Of a DNA stretch of 60,334 bases, positions 1-11,256 are shown piece by piece. The DNA comes from Hortaea werneckii. Taxonomy: Eukaryota > Ascomycota > Dothideomycetes > Mycosphaerellales > Teratosphaeriaceae. Position 1 is the stretch's first letter. The number at the start of each line of letters is the position of its first letter. Location: assembly GCA_037044905.1 (NCBI GenBank), contig JBAOKB010000069.1, positions 1 to 60,334 of the forward strand, given 5' to 3'. Both the position numbers and the translations under genes were made by a program. A model generated the notes under the pieces. It did no database searches and had not been told where the DNA came from. It was given only the letters and a program-made list of their open reading frames with translations.

Positions 1-818
1 AAAGAAGGTACATCGAGAAGTTGATTAGCACGATGCACGAGTACGCCTCCGGCACAGACGAAGCAAAGGAGTTGGTTGAGGAGCTCGAATTCGTGTGGGA
101 TCAGATCAAGAGCAACTCGAACCACTCTTCATCGTCGGAGCGAAGCTCTCCTCTGCAGAACCTGGAAAGAAGCGGCTATATCTCGTCAAGTGGCAACGGC
201 AACAACATGGTCTCGTCTTCAGCAGCCGCTATGGAGCAGACGCGGAAAGAAGAATCACGGGGACTGAAAGTTTTAAGTCCTGTCTCTCAAGTGGACGAAG
301 ATGAAGGGGCGGACGACGATCGCGAACTGGAAGAGGAGGAGTTCGTTGACGCGCCGGTGTCTCAAGTTGATATCCAGGACTTTGGCGAACACGCTTCTGA
401 TCAGCGGGTAATTGGAGGCAACGATTCGGGTGAAGTGCAGCCGCGACCGCGAATACCGGAAGCCGATACGCGTTGGAAAAAGCGAGTCGAGTCTTCCCTC
501 ATCCGTCTCACTACTGAAGTTGCTGCACTTCGAGAGCAGCTTGAGAGCCGGCGCTTCTTCAGCCGACAGCGGAGGTATAGCTTTTGGGGCTGGGTACTAA
601 GGCTCGGCTGGTGGGCCATTCAGCTCATCGTAGCCGATGCGGTCATCCTGTGGCTCGTCATCCTCTATATGAGGAGGAAGAATGACCGGAAGCTGGAAGG
701 TGCGATCAGGGTCTTACTCGGTGATGCGGTCGCGCAAGTACAGAAAGTGGGAAGGGAGGTCAAGATACCGCAGCTGCCGAAAATGTCGAAAGTCGCCGCT
801 CGTCGATCTAATGGATGA
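1..818 (+). CDS. Acyl-CoA-binding domain protein with C-terminal membrane anchor (3' part)
   Basis: The frame is open from the first bases of the window (codons from position 3), so the start lies upstream and only the last 271 residues are seen. The visible part begins R-R-Y-I-E-K-L and continues ELVEELEFVWDQIKSN, which resembles the end of the acyl-CoA-binding domain and following linker of fungal ACBD4/5-type proteins. Next come a serine-rich, acidic low-complexity stretch, a short coiled coil (about nt 465-560) and one hydrophobic segment rich in Trp, Leu and Ile (about nt 580-675) followed by a basic cytosolic-type tail. Proteins of this layout bind long-chain acyl-CoA and sit on ER or peroxisome membranes by a tail anchor; that role is inferred from the family. 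The acyl-CoA-binding residues themselves lie outside the window. The gene converges on the PaiB-like gene. Confidence 0.7.
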   Translation, partial: RRYIEKLISTMHEYASGTDEAKELVEELEFVWDQIKSNSNHSSSSERSSPLQNLERSGYISSSGNGNNMVSSSAAAMEQTRKEESRGLKVLSPVSQVDEDEGADDDRELEEEEFVDAPVSQVDIQDFGEHASDQRVIGGNDSGEVQPRPRIPEADTRWKKRVESSLIRLTTEVAALREQLESRRFFSRQRRYSFWGWVLRLGWWAIQLIVADAVILWLVILYMRRKNDRKLEGAIRVLLGDAVAQVQKVGREVKIPQLPKMSKVAARRSNG

Positions 819-1749
819 TAGGAAGAAGCGATCTGTACTACTAATTCGCGGAATCACGCGGAAGTGCTTGTGAACTGAGCAGTCGAAAATCGTACGCGAC
901 GTGGGCCCCTTCGGCACTTCTTCATCAAGCGCTTCCGAAGACAAGGCGCTCGAACAGTGCGTGTGCCATAAACAGGCAACGGCTCATAAGCATCGAGCAA
1001 GCTTAAAGCTGGTCATGCTTCGATCGACTCATCATCCCAGTCGCCGGCCTTGGCAGTGAAGGTTCCAATGTCTCTCTTCGGGACCCTCAACAGGACTCAT
1101 CTCGAGTCGAGCGCACCTTGCATGCAAAATTGCCAATCGTCATCGATCTTGCGACGTCTTCAGTCGGTTTTGAGAGCGTTTGGAATACCATCAGTCGTGC
1201 TAGATCTTGTCGCTGTCGCACAGCCGGACCATGAGCTGGTTCAGAAGCTTTGTTCCTCGCCTGACAAGCGAGGGCGTTGGACTGGTTGTGTTGAGGCCGG
1301 TCGAACTTACAATGTCGTCCTGGAGAGCCTGCGCAGGTGCGTTGAAACTTCCTGAGTCGCGGTAGCAGTCATCGCCCGGAAGAACGACAGCGAGCGTGGG
1401 ATGATTTTCCGGCACGAATCTCTTGTAATCCAACATTAATGTGTTAAGTAGCTCCCTTACTATCAGACTGAGGCATCATGTGGCACGATTGACGGAGCAC
1501 CCTACAAGCAGCCTTCCGGCGAGACTTCGGAGATGGGTTCAGAGGAGATTCCACGCTCCATGTCTCATGAGAACGTTCACACAGGCAGATTAACATGTCT
1601 TTGGCCAAGAAGAACAGACATAAGCTGCGACTATATTGGAAGCCTATTTACCAGTCGGTAATTTATCGTCATCATACCCGCTGTCCTTTTTACCCTCCCA
1701 TTCAAAACGCCAAATGATCAAACTTTATCGGAACTCCCATCGAGGAAGT
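819..1749. other. Intergenic, convergent genes
   Basis: 931 bp between two converging 3' ends. The open frames here are short and overlap on both strands without domain-like sequence. I see no gene; it should hold both terminators. Confidence 0.6.
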
Positions 1750-2535
1750 TCAAGTCGTACCGCTCTTCTTCGAGAGTCGCTGCGTCAGCTTTCCTTCGAT
1801 CGTCGCAGCCATTTCATCCGCAACATCTGTCTCTAGCCCCCTGAACCCATCGACGACGTGCCTGACATCCCCTTCCGACATCTCCTGGCTCATCTTCGAC
1901 TTGCCTCCGAGCCTTGTCACCTCGACCTCTATCCCAATGATGTTTTTCGACATCAACTCGATATACTTCTCTGGCGCATCCTCCACCTTCCACGACTTTT
2001 CATATCCCATGATGTCGTGCTCTGCCCGATCAGTGAGGTCGCGGATCTGTCTCTGCAAGAACGAGGTCGTCTCCTGCGCCGCGTGATCCACCCAGACAGT
2101 CGCTCGCCCGTATGCCTCTACGGCGGAGTAGTTCCATGTCGGGACGACTTTCCCCGTTTCCGGTTTCGTTTTGCCGTAGAACTTGGGGGTGACATAGTGA
2201 TGCGCAGGACCATTGAACAGGACCAAGACCTCGTCTTTCAAAGTATAGCCTTCAGCGACTTGCTTCTGCGAGCCGAATGCACGAGCCTCGTCAGCGATAG
2301 ACTTTGCTTGTGGGTTCTGACGTGCGATGTGGCCCCTAAGAGTTGGGAGGGCGTTCTGATCAGATGGATCCTTGACGTCCAGGACCCAGGGAATATGACT
2401 TGACTGGATGAAAGGACGCTCTTGATTTTCTCCACGGCTTGCAATCGCGGTTGTGAGAATGCCTAGCGGGTTCTTCACAATGAAGTCCCGAAGTAGAGGG
2501 ATAGATTCTTCCGCGTGGATGGCACGGAGATACAT
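1750..2535 (-). CDS. PaiB-like FMN-binding split-barrel protein
   Basis: Single-exon 261-residue protein. It resembles the PaiB/FMN_bind_2 family (called transcriptional regulator PAI 2-type in bacteria and widespread in fungi): N-terminal MYLRAIHAEESIPLLRDFI, then NPLGILTTA, the SSHIPWVL stretch facing the flavin, GHIARQNPQ, VLVLFNGPAHHYVTP and VPTWNYSAVEAYG, all typical family blocks. The fold binds FMN; the fungal members have no proven DNA-binding role, so the regulator name should not be taken literally. Length is normal for the family and the start matches its usual N terminus. It is divergent from the B3/B4-domain gene, with about 1 kb between the starts. Confidence 0.85.
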   Translation of the reverse strand: MYLRAIHAEESIPLLRDFIVKNPLGILTTAIASRGENQERPFIQSSHIPWVLDVKDPSDQNALPTLRGHIARQNPQAKSIADEARAFGSQKQVAEGYTLKDEVLVLFNGPAHHYVTPKFYGKTKPETGKVVPTWNYSAVEAYGRATVWVDHAAQETTSFLQRQIRDLTDRAEHDIMGYEKSWKVEDAPEKYIELMSKNIIGIEVEVTRLGGKSKMSQEMSEGDVRHVVDGFRGLETDVADEMAATIEGKLTQRLSKKSGTT

Positions 2536-3556
2536 GATTGCTCGCCAGGTATTTGAGGTGCAAGGGGTGAGGGAAGAGGCATGCCATAGATTGGCGGGTC
2601 ACCAGTATTTAGCAACATATAGATAAAATGCCCAGAGGATCCAGCGTCACGTCCCCGCACAGATACGACTAATAAGCATCCACTAGGATTGGTGAACAGT
2701 CACAGCTCACCCAATGGGCTTGTCAAATGAGGAAGGTACAGCCGCGAGCCCGCCCGGAAGATCAGACCTAACCAGCCGGACACTATTCCTCTCGTGTGAT
2801 ACTTTGTACCTGCCTTCATGTAATGTATTGAGGTCGAGCGTACTCCACCGCGATTTCAGAGCCGATGACTGAACCTGAACTTCCGTCTCTGGCAAGCAAG
2901 CAAGGAGAAAGAGTCTAACAGACAGCCACTGCGCTTCATTCCAAAAATCAATGAAAAGTGTCATATGCTCTCGTCTTCCATGCGATGATTGTGATGCGCA
3001 AAACAGCGATTCCCGCACAGCCAGTTTCATTCTAGATTTGTCTGTTCGGACGACTGCTCTCGCTTCCTCACTGCATACGTAGTAGCCGCCGACGCACCGA
3101 CCGTGCCCTCAGTCGAAGCGGCAGGATGAGGTCGCAACACCCCACATTGGGAGATTGAACAGCGAGCATCTGCTCGCGAGAGGTTGCCAAAAGCGGAAAG
3201 GTTACCTGCTTCACCTCTGCGAGACCAACTTCATTACGAACTCATAACTTGACAGAGTCCAATATACACTTTGGCTTCTTCCATTGGGTCATGATCAGAC
3301 TCCACTTCTGCCGCTTCTGCAATTGCGTTCAGCTTTCTGCGCCCATCGACAGCCTTGGCAGAACGCAGACTCTTCAAAGGGCGCAGTTGTACTGTACTCT
3401 GCCCACCGCCATATAAGAGTGTCTGTCAACGCACTTCGTCTGCCAGTAGTTGTACCATCGCCTTCCACTTACATCTTGCTGCTCAATTTAATTTTCTTCC
3501 CCCGATCTATCACCTTCCCATCTACTAGCCCTTTTCCAGAAAAGCATATTAGTGAT
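2536..3556. promoter_or_regulatory. Shared upstream region of the PaiB-like and B3/B4-domain genes
   Basis: 1021 bp between divergent starts. A TATA-like ATATAAGA lies near 3411, about 140 bp before the B3/B4 start, and the last 100 bp before that start are pyrimidine-rich, as is common in fungal promoters. The frame of the B3/B4 gene stays open upstream to 3284, but that extension is low in coding character. No separate gene is supported. Confidence 0.45.
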
Positions 3557-4279
3557 ATGTCTCAAGCCGCCGGACTCCAGACATATCTGGGCCGGGCTCG
3601 AATCGCTCCCGAAGTCTTCCAACTTCGCCCAGACTACCGCGCCCTCCTCATTGCAGTAGAAGGCATCAAGCCTGCTTCTAGCGACGAGGAAAGCGAGGCT
3701 CGGCTGCGCGAAGCAGAGGCGTCAGCCATGGAGCGCCTGGCCAAGAAGCCCGTCACGGAGCTGGAGCACATTGCAAGCTGGAGAGAAGCGTACAAGGGGT
3801 TTGGTGCGAAACCCAATAAATACCGAAACAGTCTCGAAGCCCTCACCCGTCGTGTCGAAGCTGGTCTGCCGCGTGTCAACCGCCTGACTGATATCTACAA
3901 CGCGCTTTCCGTCAAGCATCAGATCCCCTTTGGCGGCGAAGATCTCGATAAATACACCGGCCCTCCCAAACTCATCATCTCAACTGGAACCGAAGAATTC
4001 ACTACGACCGCGAACGGGGAGACGATAGTAGAGCGGCCCGAAGCTGGAGAGGTGGTCTGGTGCGACGATGCTGGCGTCACTTGCCGCAGGTGGAATTGGC
4101 GTCAAGGACCGAGAACAGCGTTGAGTGACAGCTCGTCCCGGGTCCTTTTTATTCTGGATGCTCTTGCACCCGTCAGTGACGAGGAGCTCCATGTGACTGC
4201 TGATGAACTTGTGGAGGCGCTCTCCTCAAATTCGCCGGATCTCCAGACAGCGCGACGTCTAATGTCGTCAGACCAGTAG
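3557..4279 (+). CDS. B3/B4 tRNA-binding domain protein (PheRS beta-like domain)
   Basis: Single-exon protein of 240 residues from the ATG at 3557. It resembles the stand-alone B3/B4 domain found in the beta subunit of phenylalanyl-tRNA synthetase. Typical blocks are RPDYRALLIAVEGI near the N terminus, the helix AYKGFGAKPNKYRNSLEALTR, LPRVNRLTDIYNALSVKHQIP and GEVVWCDDAGVTCRRWNWRQ. In bacteria such free-standing domains may edit or sense tRNA; the fungal role is not known to me. The frame is open 91 codons further upstream, but the family-like sequence begins just after residue 1 of this start. It converges on the Zn2Cys6 gene with 241 bp between stops. Confidence 0.85.
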   Translation: MSQAAGLQTYLGRARIAPEVFQLRPDYRALLIAVEGIKPASSDEESEARLREAEASAMERLAKKPVTELEHIASWREAYKGFGAKPNKYRNSLEALTRRVEAGLPRVNRLTDIYNALSVKHQIPFGGEDLDKYTGPPKLIISTGTEEFTTTANGETIVERPEAGEVVWCDDAGVTCRRWNWRQGPRTALSDSSSRVLFILDALAPVSDEELHVTADELVEALSSNSPDLQTARRLMSSDQ

Positions 4280-4520
4280 ATGTCGAGGGAATAGTTCGGA
4301 ATAAGGGTAGACGACGTGGAATAACTGGCAAATACAAGCTCTATTGCGAGCCTCCAGATCTGGAAAGCTGATCAGACTTCTCAAAATCTTAGGCGAGTAG
4401 CGTGCTATGTATCTTGACGCCGTTCCGTATCGAGCAATGCTGGAGATGACTAGAATCTGTCACTCCAAACTAATTTTTCAGTGTCGTTTTTCTTTTGCTA
4501 GTACAGGAGGAAGTACCTGT

Positions 4521-6083
4521 CTACGGTCCCTGCGTCGTCGTGTCCAGCTTCTGCTCGACCTCCTGCCACAAAGCAAAGGAGTTGATGTCGCAGAATTTGT
4601 CATGAAGTGCCAAAGCCACAAGATGGCCTCTCATATCCTCCCAGGTCCTAATATTCAAATCAGTCACGATGACTGACAGATGACCGACGAACCACGACCG
4701 CTCTGGCATCGAATGCGCAGTGACGCCACCGACCGCAAGCAGCCAGAGAAGCAAATGGGCATGGGAGCTCTTCGCATGAAGCAAGCGTGTCAATGACGCT
4801 TTGAGATCGCGCACAAGAGCATGCAACATCAACGTCGGGTCCGGGAAATACCCGCTCATCGGCGTGAACAGGTGCAGACAGCTTGCGATTCTACAGCTTT
4901 GCGCTAGCCCCGGCTCTCGTAAATCAGATCCTCGGGTCGTCTGCTGCTGAAGCAGCTCGTCTACGATCGAGCAAACTCGGCTCAACAGTTGCAAAGCCTC
5001 TTTGGAAGATCCATGGTCGAGAGCGGCCATGAATCCAATCGAGTATCCCTGGACCTTGCTCAGTAAGAGCGTCACTTCGGTGTCTACACCGTAATCCCTG
5101 AGATCGGTCCAAGCGGCGTTATGGGTCAGCACCTTAGCATGGCGATCGCTAGATTGCCAGTGTAAGGGTCTGTTGAAGTCTCCAAATGATATGTCAAGCA
5201 GCTGCGGCTCGCCCATGGAGACCACGGTGTACCAGTATATGACATTGGCCGCTAAAGGGTCGGTGGAACGAATGGCTTCCAGACCACCTCTCATCTTGAT
5301 AAGATTCTTGAGTCCGGCGAGATGACTGTGCAGTGCTCTCATGTCGGCTCGCCCGTGTTCGACAGCAGCGAGACTTGCAATTGCTACCAAAGTGTGGTCT
5401 GTCGTGCTAGCGATAGGGTCTCTTATGTGCGTACTCAGGAGGTTCAAGCAGCGATCTAGCATTTGCCGAGTCTCAATGCTTTGACCCGTCCTTCTTAAGG
5501 CATCCTGGTCGAGACCGCTGACAAGAAGCATGACGTGAAACAGCAATTCGTCTGCTCGTACAAAATGCCACCACATCGTGACCAATTGTCTCGTTGCATA
5601 AAACGGGAAACATCGTGCTGCGAAATTGTGTAGATAGTGGTGCATGAGGGAGTCAACAGTATAGTCTGGTGCTTGGCTCTCTGAGCGAGCATCGAATGGA
5701 TCGAGACGACCGGGTGCTACAGCTTGAGGAATCCGAGAGAATGTTACATTTGGCTTGCTGGACAGTCTGGACGACTCTGGGAATGCGGCTCCCGCTTGTC
5801 GCGAACCAGCACTGCATTTCGGCCGGAGCGTAACCTCTTTCTCATCGTATTCGCAAGCAGAGATGTTCGTGAAATGGCGCTCGCAGTTGAGACAGAGCGG
5901 ACGCCTCTCATCGCACTATCGTAGCGGTCGTTAACTTCCAGGTTCTCAGCGAATTTCAGGAGCTCTTCGACTCACCTTGACTTTCCGCGCCTTGCAAGCT
6001 CGACATCCCGCCCTACTCTTCTTGTGCGCTCGTCGAGGAATAGGTTGTTCTGGTACGGCAGCCCAGAACTCCATCTCGTTCAT
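4521..6083 (-). CDS. Zn2Cys6 transcription factor with fungal-specific regulatory domain
   Basis: Two exons: 6083-5976 and 5915-4521, joined across a 60-nt intron with donor GTGAGT and acceptor TAG; 500 residues. The short first exon gives a basic N terminus and GCRACKARKVK; the second begins CDERRPLCLNC. Together they form one binuclear zinc cluster: C27-X2-C30-X6-C37-X6-C44-X2-C47-X9-C57. The splice falls exactly before the third cysteine. From about residue 110 (DYTVDSLMHHYLHNFAARC) the protein resembles the fungal-specific domain of PF11951-type regulators, mostly helical, with no second DNA-binding motif. It should act as a nuclear activator or repressor. It sits at the edge of an oxidoreductase-rich block whose promoters carry CCG/CGG half-sites, so a pathway-specific role is plausible but inferred. 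Confidence 0.9.
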
Positions 6084-7022
6084 GGTGTCACCTGTCGAGC
6101 TTGAAGAGCTGGTTCGCGTTCGGAATAAGCAATGAGATCTTTTGTGTCAGCGCTAACATCTACACAGGAGGTACATGGTACTGCGCATTCAACCATCAAG
6201 CCTCCGCGTCACTCTGCAAGTGCCGTGAGACAAGGGCGTCCAATTGCGCATTTTGCGCCAGCCGCAGTCCACACCACCATAAAGCGACATCAACCCGCTG
6301 AATACTCTTTCGTGAGTGATGACGAAGTTAGGCATCGTGAAAGCCATTCATAGGCTCGGCACTCATTTGTGGTGGTCTGCAAACATAGAGTGAGGGGAGG
6401 GGTCTCGCTGTCCCACCAGGAGGACTTCCATCCATAAGCATACCTTGATGGTTCCTTCGCCATCAACATGAACAATGTAAAATCTTTCGGAATGGACATG
6501 CGTAGGAGCGTTCCTGTCGTGCAAACGGATTTGACCAAACACTAGCGGGCCTGCGAGTAGTTTCCATCTCGCCTGCGAGCCGCAAGCGACGAACAGTAAG
6601 CAGCGCTGTCTCGAATCGACTGTTCATTCGAAACACCTCTCTACGTTTTCAGGTGTTTGCATTATAGAGACTTTTGTATCATATCCCTTTCTAGCAGACA
6701 GCATTGCTATCTTAAACAGCCTCTCCCATGCCTGTCCGACTTCTAGAATTTTCTCTTCCTTTACTCTAGCGTCTCTCCGCGGAAGAGACAGCCTTACAAG
6801 ATGATGTGTGTGTTTTTTTTTTTTTTTTTTTTTTGTAAAAGGAGCAGCGGTAAACAATTCGGAACTAACACCGTCCCACGAAGTGCCCTGGAGTGACTAA
6901 AGAGACGAACAATTACTCGTGTTCAGAAGCAGTTGCATTATATAGACGTACATGCCCATATGGTCGTGCGTTCGTAAGGGATCTTCAACTCGCGCTGGTC
7001 GTATTTAGGAGCGAGGCATAGC
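6084..7022. other. Upstream region of the Zn2Cys6 gene
   Basis: 939 bp between the regulator start and the 3' end of the BBE-oxidase gene. It holds a 22-base T run (6813-6834) and no convincing coding sequence in any frame. Confidence 0.5.
6813..6834. repeat. T22 homopolymer run
   Basis: 22 consecutive T on the plus strand, preceded by a short TG stretch. It lies 180 bp past the stop of the BBE-oxidase gene, so it reads as an A run just downstream of that gene. Confidence 0.95.
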
Positions 7023-9207
7023 TTATGATTCCGGATAGTAGAGCTTGGGGTCTGGGTTGACGCAGAGGCGACCGTTCTCGTCCGGATAGTCGTCGATGCT
7101 CCTGACCTCGAAGAACTCGCTTCCTACGCCGGTAGTGGCGTAGAAGAGGTTGAAAGGATCGTATTGATGCTTGACCTTTAGTAAAGAAGGGTACTTTGTA
7201 CCCCAGAACGAGTACTGGAAGTTTGGCTCCATGCGATCGGCTTCGTTGAGGTACGCGCCGCTGCCAGGGGTGAGCTCCCGCCACCTCTGCATCGGCCCAT
7301 TGGTGAAGTTCCGACGTTGCTCGACGAGATACTCGGCTGGCATGCTCATGTTCGTCTACAAGAATGTTAGCCCGTCTGGCCGCCATGAATTCGATATCAC
7401 AATTAGACATCATACCACAACACCGGTGATCATGTAGCCAATCGAGTCTCGCCACGCCTGGCTGACCGAAGTGTTCTGGTAGCCTCCACGTTCCAGAGTG
7501 GGCGCCATGTTGTACCCAATGACAGCCATGCCAGCGTCGAGGTTGTCCGTAATAGAGTCAAATGTGTCATCGAACAGCTGAGTGCCATTCATGAAGTTCT
7601 CGCGTGGGAAGAGGCGGGATGCTGTCACCACGCCGGAGTTAATCACATCCTCCACTGGGAACGAGCCGTTGTAGGCGGTGTAGAAGCCATCGAAACTCTG
7701 CCACTCTGGTTCGACAGGAACACCGAGCGACTTCATATCGTCGAGCCACGGCTGCAGAATCTCTTGCGCCTGAGCGAGAGTCTTGTTCATGGCAAAGAAG
7801 GGCGCCATGGTCAGGGTGACGGAGCCAGCCACATTGAAAATGTTGAAGTAAGCGTAGATCTCGTTGTCGGCGCCGCGTGGGAAGAATGCAAACCAAGACT
7901 TCAGGCCTGCGTAGACGGCCTCTTTGGTGACATTAGCGCTAGTACCAAAGCTCCAAGAGGCTGATGTTACCGGGACGTCCTCGTGAACACGGAAGAGCAC
8001 CGACGATACAACGCCAAAGGTCAGACCGCCACCCCCACGGAGGGCCCAGAAGAGGTCCGGATTGTGGTCGTTGGACGCTGTGACGAGCCGGCCGTCAGCG
8101 GTGACTACTTCAAAAGCGAGAGCATGGTCGGCACCCATTCCCCAGATTCCGCTTGCTGGAGCATGTCCGCCTCCCATTATCCAACCGCCAGTCGGTGACA
8201 CCGTGGGACATTCTCCACCCAGGGTTGTTAGGCCGTACGAGCTAATAGCTTTGTAGATCTCGAAACCTTGGATGCCGGCGCCAGCCTTGAAGGCAGAACC
8301 TGAGTAGTTGGCGCTCTTATAATGCTTGACGAGGGCGGTCTCCTTCAGATGGTGAGTCCAGAGTGATAGCGATCCAGCGCCACCAGATTTCCCGCTGAAG
8401 TCGTGACCAGTGTTTTTGACAACCAAGCGTATGCCTTTGTTGCGGGCGAAGTTGATTGCGAGCTGCATCTGCGCGACGGTTCTCACGTCCACCACGTACG
8501 ATGGATAACCGCCTTGCGTGCATAGTCCTCCGTTGTCGAAAGCACCCACAGTGGAATTGAACTCAGAGGGCGGCTGGCAACTCATGCCTTGATAGAGCGG
8601 AGAGAGCATCTCAACTGGGTCGTCTTGGCTGCACAGAATTAAGCACACTTTCGGTGGATGTCATTCGATTAACTCACCCGTTCTGCCAATACTGCCCGTG
8701 CCAGCTCTCCGAGACGGTCTCGCAGGCTGTCTCGTCCACGGAGCCAGTGCTATTGTCGTAGCATACCTGTGCCTGAGGAACGGGCTTGATTAGTGCACCA
8801 CCAGTGACAAGATCAAGAGCTTGCCACTCCCAGAAAGAAGGCCATTCTGCGTCGCCCGGGAAAGGCTTGCAGTTGTCCGGGCCGGTCAAAGTGTAGTCGA
8901 CCGGCGAGTTATGATCCTGAGTGACATCGATTGGACTGAAGCTGAAAAGACTCCAGTAATGGCTCCATTTGCGGCCGAAGGTGCGCGAGAGCTTCTTCTG
9001 GAGAGCCTTCACCTCGGCCGACGTCAGATGAAGCTTTTCGTAGTTGAAGTATGGCATACTGCCGTCATCGTCCTGCTCTAGAGTCCCTACATCGTGGGCT
9101 TGGCGAGTGTCGAGCTTCTCAAGATGGACTGTTTCAGAAGTCGAGTGAGGCGCAAACCGGGCGGCTGCAAGGGACACAAGGCAAAACGGGACGATGACAA
9201 ACCTCAT
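7023..9207 (-). CDS. Secreted FAD-linked oxidoreductase (BBE / isoamyl alcohol oxidase type)
   Basis: Three exons: 9207-8678, 8628-7416 and 7355-7023, with introns of 49 and 60 nt (donors GTGAGT and GTATGA, the second with a GCTAAC branch site); 691 residues. A signal peptide (MRFVIVPFCLVSLAAARFA) opens the protein. After an N-terminal region of about 175 residues comes the PCMH-type FAD domain: VVDVRTVAQMQLAINFARN, then NTGHDFSGKSGGAGSLSLW, whose histidine is the expected covalent flavin site, and GGECPTVSPTGG, with a cysteine suited to the second flavin bond. The last exon is the BBE domain, ending with YPSLLKVKHQYDPFNLFYA. The family oxidises alcohols, sugars or alkaloid and polyketide intermediates outside the cell; the substrate cannot be read from sequence. 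Many N-X-S/T sites fit secretion. Confidence 0.92.
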
Positions 9208-10227
9208 AGCGGCAATGTAAAGATTGCTTGACTGGCCGGCAAGCAGACAGAATGAAGCCGAACGTCGAGAGGCGAGATGGCAGTTTTTAAGAGCGCGACT
9301 CTTCCAGAAATCCTCCATACGTTTGCCATGTGGCCGTGAGGGAATTGCCGGATCTCGAGCCCAGCTTTTCTACGCGAGACGCAGGGTACATGCAGAATGC
9401 CATCTTCTCTCAGGTACTACCTGATCTCCCCGGGACTCTCCTGTGCAGTTTGACAGCCCCATCTCCTACGTCGAGGGAACCAATACGTAATCTTTGGCCT
9501 GGAGTCACCGTGACGATGTATAGATGGCTTGGGTGGGAGAGCAAGGTCCTAGAACAATGCGTCCCTTGCTGCGGCGAGGTGTTCGGCCGCTCTGGAGACT
9601 GCTTGCCGACGGCTGTCTCAGCTTGTTTAATCCACTGTGCAAGAACGCATGTCGTCGAAGGATTGCGGAGAAGTGACGTGGCATTTGGTTTAGCCGACTA
9701 AGTCAGTCTGCTCATTCATGCTGTTGCCAGCCTTATTAGTCTTCCCGTCCTCAAGCTGAGCAAGGATTTGAGCGAAAGACTTCAACTTCTAGTGGTTTAA
9801 GACTGGGAGGGATTTGCGGCATGGCCATGCTTTGCTGAGAAGATTTGCGCACGAGTTGTCGCATCGTCCGACAAACACGTAGGCTTTGAGGCCGCCTCAG
9901 CACCCTAAAAGCGTGCTCTTTAATGCGAGTGTTCTTGCAAGGCTTCCTGGTCGCTTCTCAAGTCTGCTAATGGTCCCTATAGATACGAGCATTGGTTAAA
10001 TACAGTAGGAAAAAGCATGAATTTCTGCTAGAAAGCAACAGCTTATGTAAGGAGACCCCGGCTACGGGTCGGACTAGGCTGTCCTACACTAAGGCCGACA
10101 TTGGTCGGTTCAGCCCTGATCCATGGATGGGATAGGTCTGATTGTCGGCATCAAAATGCTCGTGTGGCACAGACTCGACAGGCGGGTGGCACACGGCCCG
10201 GAGCCGGTATCAAAAAATGATTTGCAA
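9208..10227. promoter_or_regulatory. Upstream region of the BBE-oxidase gene with CCG/CGG sites
   Basis: 1020 bp with no supported gene, between the oxidase start and the 3' end of the NmrA-like gene. It carries TTTAGCCGACT near 9689, GGTCGGACTA at 10067-10076 and an inverted repeat CCGAC-N4-GTCGG at 10095-10108. Similar sites recur upstream of the NmrA-like and DUF3237 genes. CCG/CGG triplets are the usual targets of Zn2Cys6 proteins; binding here is inference. Confidence 0.4.
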
Positions 10228-11256
10228 CTATGCAGAGGACAGTTTCGTCCCTAGAAGCTCAAACTCTCCCTTCAAACTGACAAGATCCTCATCAGCTATC
10301 TTCAGATCTGCCCGACTACACATTTTGCTGGGCTCCAACTCGTCCCAGTCCGGCCAGAGCTCACCGGAGAAGTATTGCAGCGCCATCTCAAGGCCATAAG
10401 AACCCCAAAGCGATTCGAAGGCTTCGACGGAAACCGGTATGTACTGAGCATGCTTGCCGGTGGCGGAGCTCCACACCTTCAAGATCTCCGTGAAGGTCAT
10501 CCGGTCCGTACGCACATTTACATACTTGCCGAGTGACTTGTCAGGATGATCGAGCGCAGCCCGGACGTAAGTGCCCAGATTCACTTTGACATCGCCACAG
10601 ATCGGGAGGCATGCCTCCGCTGGGGACGGTTGCATCCAGACCCAGTTTCCGCCTGACAGCGGAAGCTCGAATGGCCGCACCAGTGGGAACGAGGCCATGT
10701 TCGCCGCATACCAACCCAACCAGACGAAAGTCGTCTTAGCTGCTAGATCGGGGAGTTCCTTCCGAATGCGATCATCCACTCCCGCTTTGTGATCCATGTG
10801 TGGGACTGGACGTTGGCCTTTCGATAGCTCACGCGCTTTCGGTAAAGTACTGAACAGATAGTGCTCCAATGTTGGGATCTGCGAGGCAGCCGATGCGATA
10901 TTGAACGCTTGTTCGGCTTCCTTCTCGCCCGCTGCATCTGCATCCAGGCCTTGTCCGAGATGCTCCCAGAAATTCGTCACTCCGAAAATGGCTTGAACAC
11001 CCTAGGAAACCCGTCAGTCACTGGGAGTGCACTGGGGAATGTGTCATATTGCCTTGAATGCTTTGGCAAGTGATGAAGTATCATCGATGTCGCCGGCAAC
11101 CATATCCACACCCTGTGCGGCGAGCCCTTTGGCCTTCTGGCTCGAAATGTTCCTTGTGATACCCCTGACTTTCCACCCCTTGGCGTGGAGGAGGGCATGC
11201 ACGACTGCACTACCTTGTTGGCCGGTCGAACCTACAACAGCAATTGTTCGAGTCAT
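10228..11256 (-). CDS. NmrA-like NAD(P)-binding protein
   Basis: Two exons: 11256-11053 and 11001-10228; 325 residues. The N terminus TRTIAVVGSTGQQGSAVV is the Rossmann GXXGXXG dinucleotide-binding loop of the NmrA-like atypical short-chain dehydrogenases. VRGITRN follows at the usual place for NADP phosphate contact, then the block FKGVQAIFGVTNFWEH, which is reconstituted only by splicing. Family members either reduce small molecules or sense NADP(H); the catalytic Tyr-X3-Lys of classical SDRs is not evident, so either is possible. The 51-nt intron has no usable GT donor: coding continuity demands AAG|GCAATA with acceptor CTAG, a GC-AG intron with a CTGAC branch site. It lies between the BBE oxidase and the DUF3237 gene, all on the same strand. 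Confidence 0.88.
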
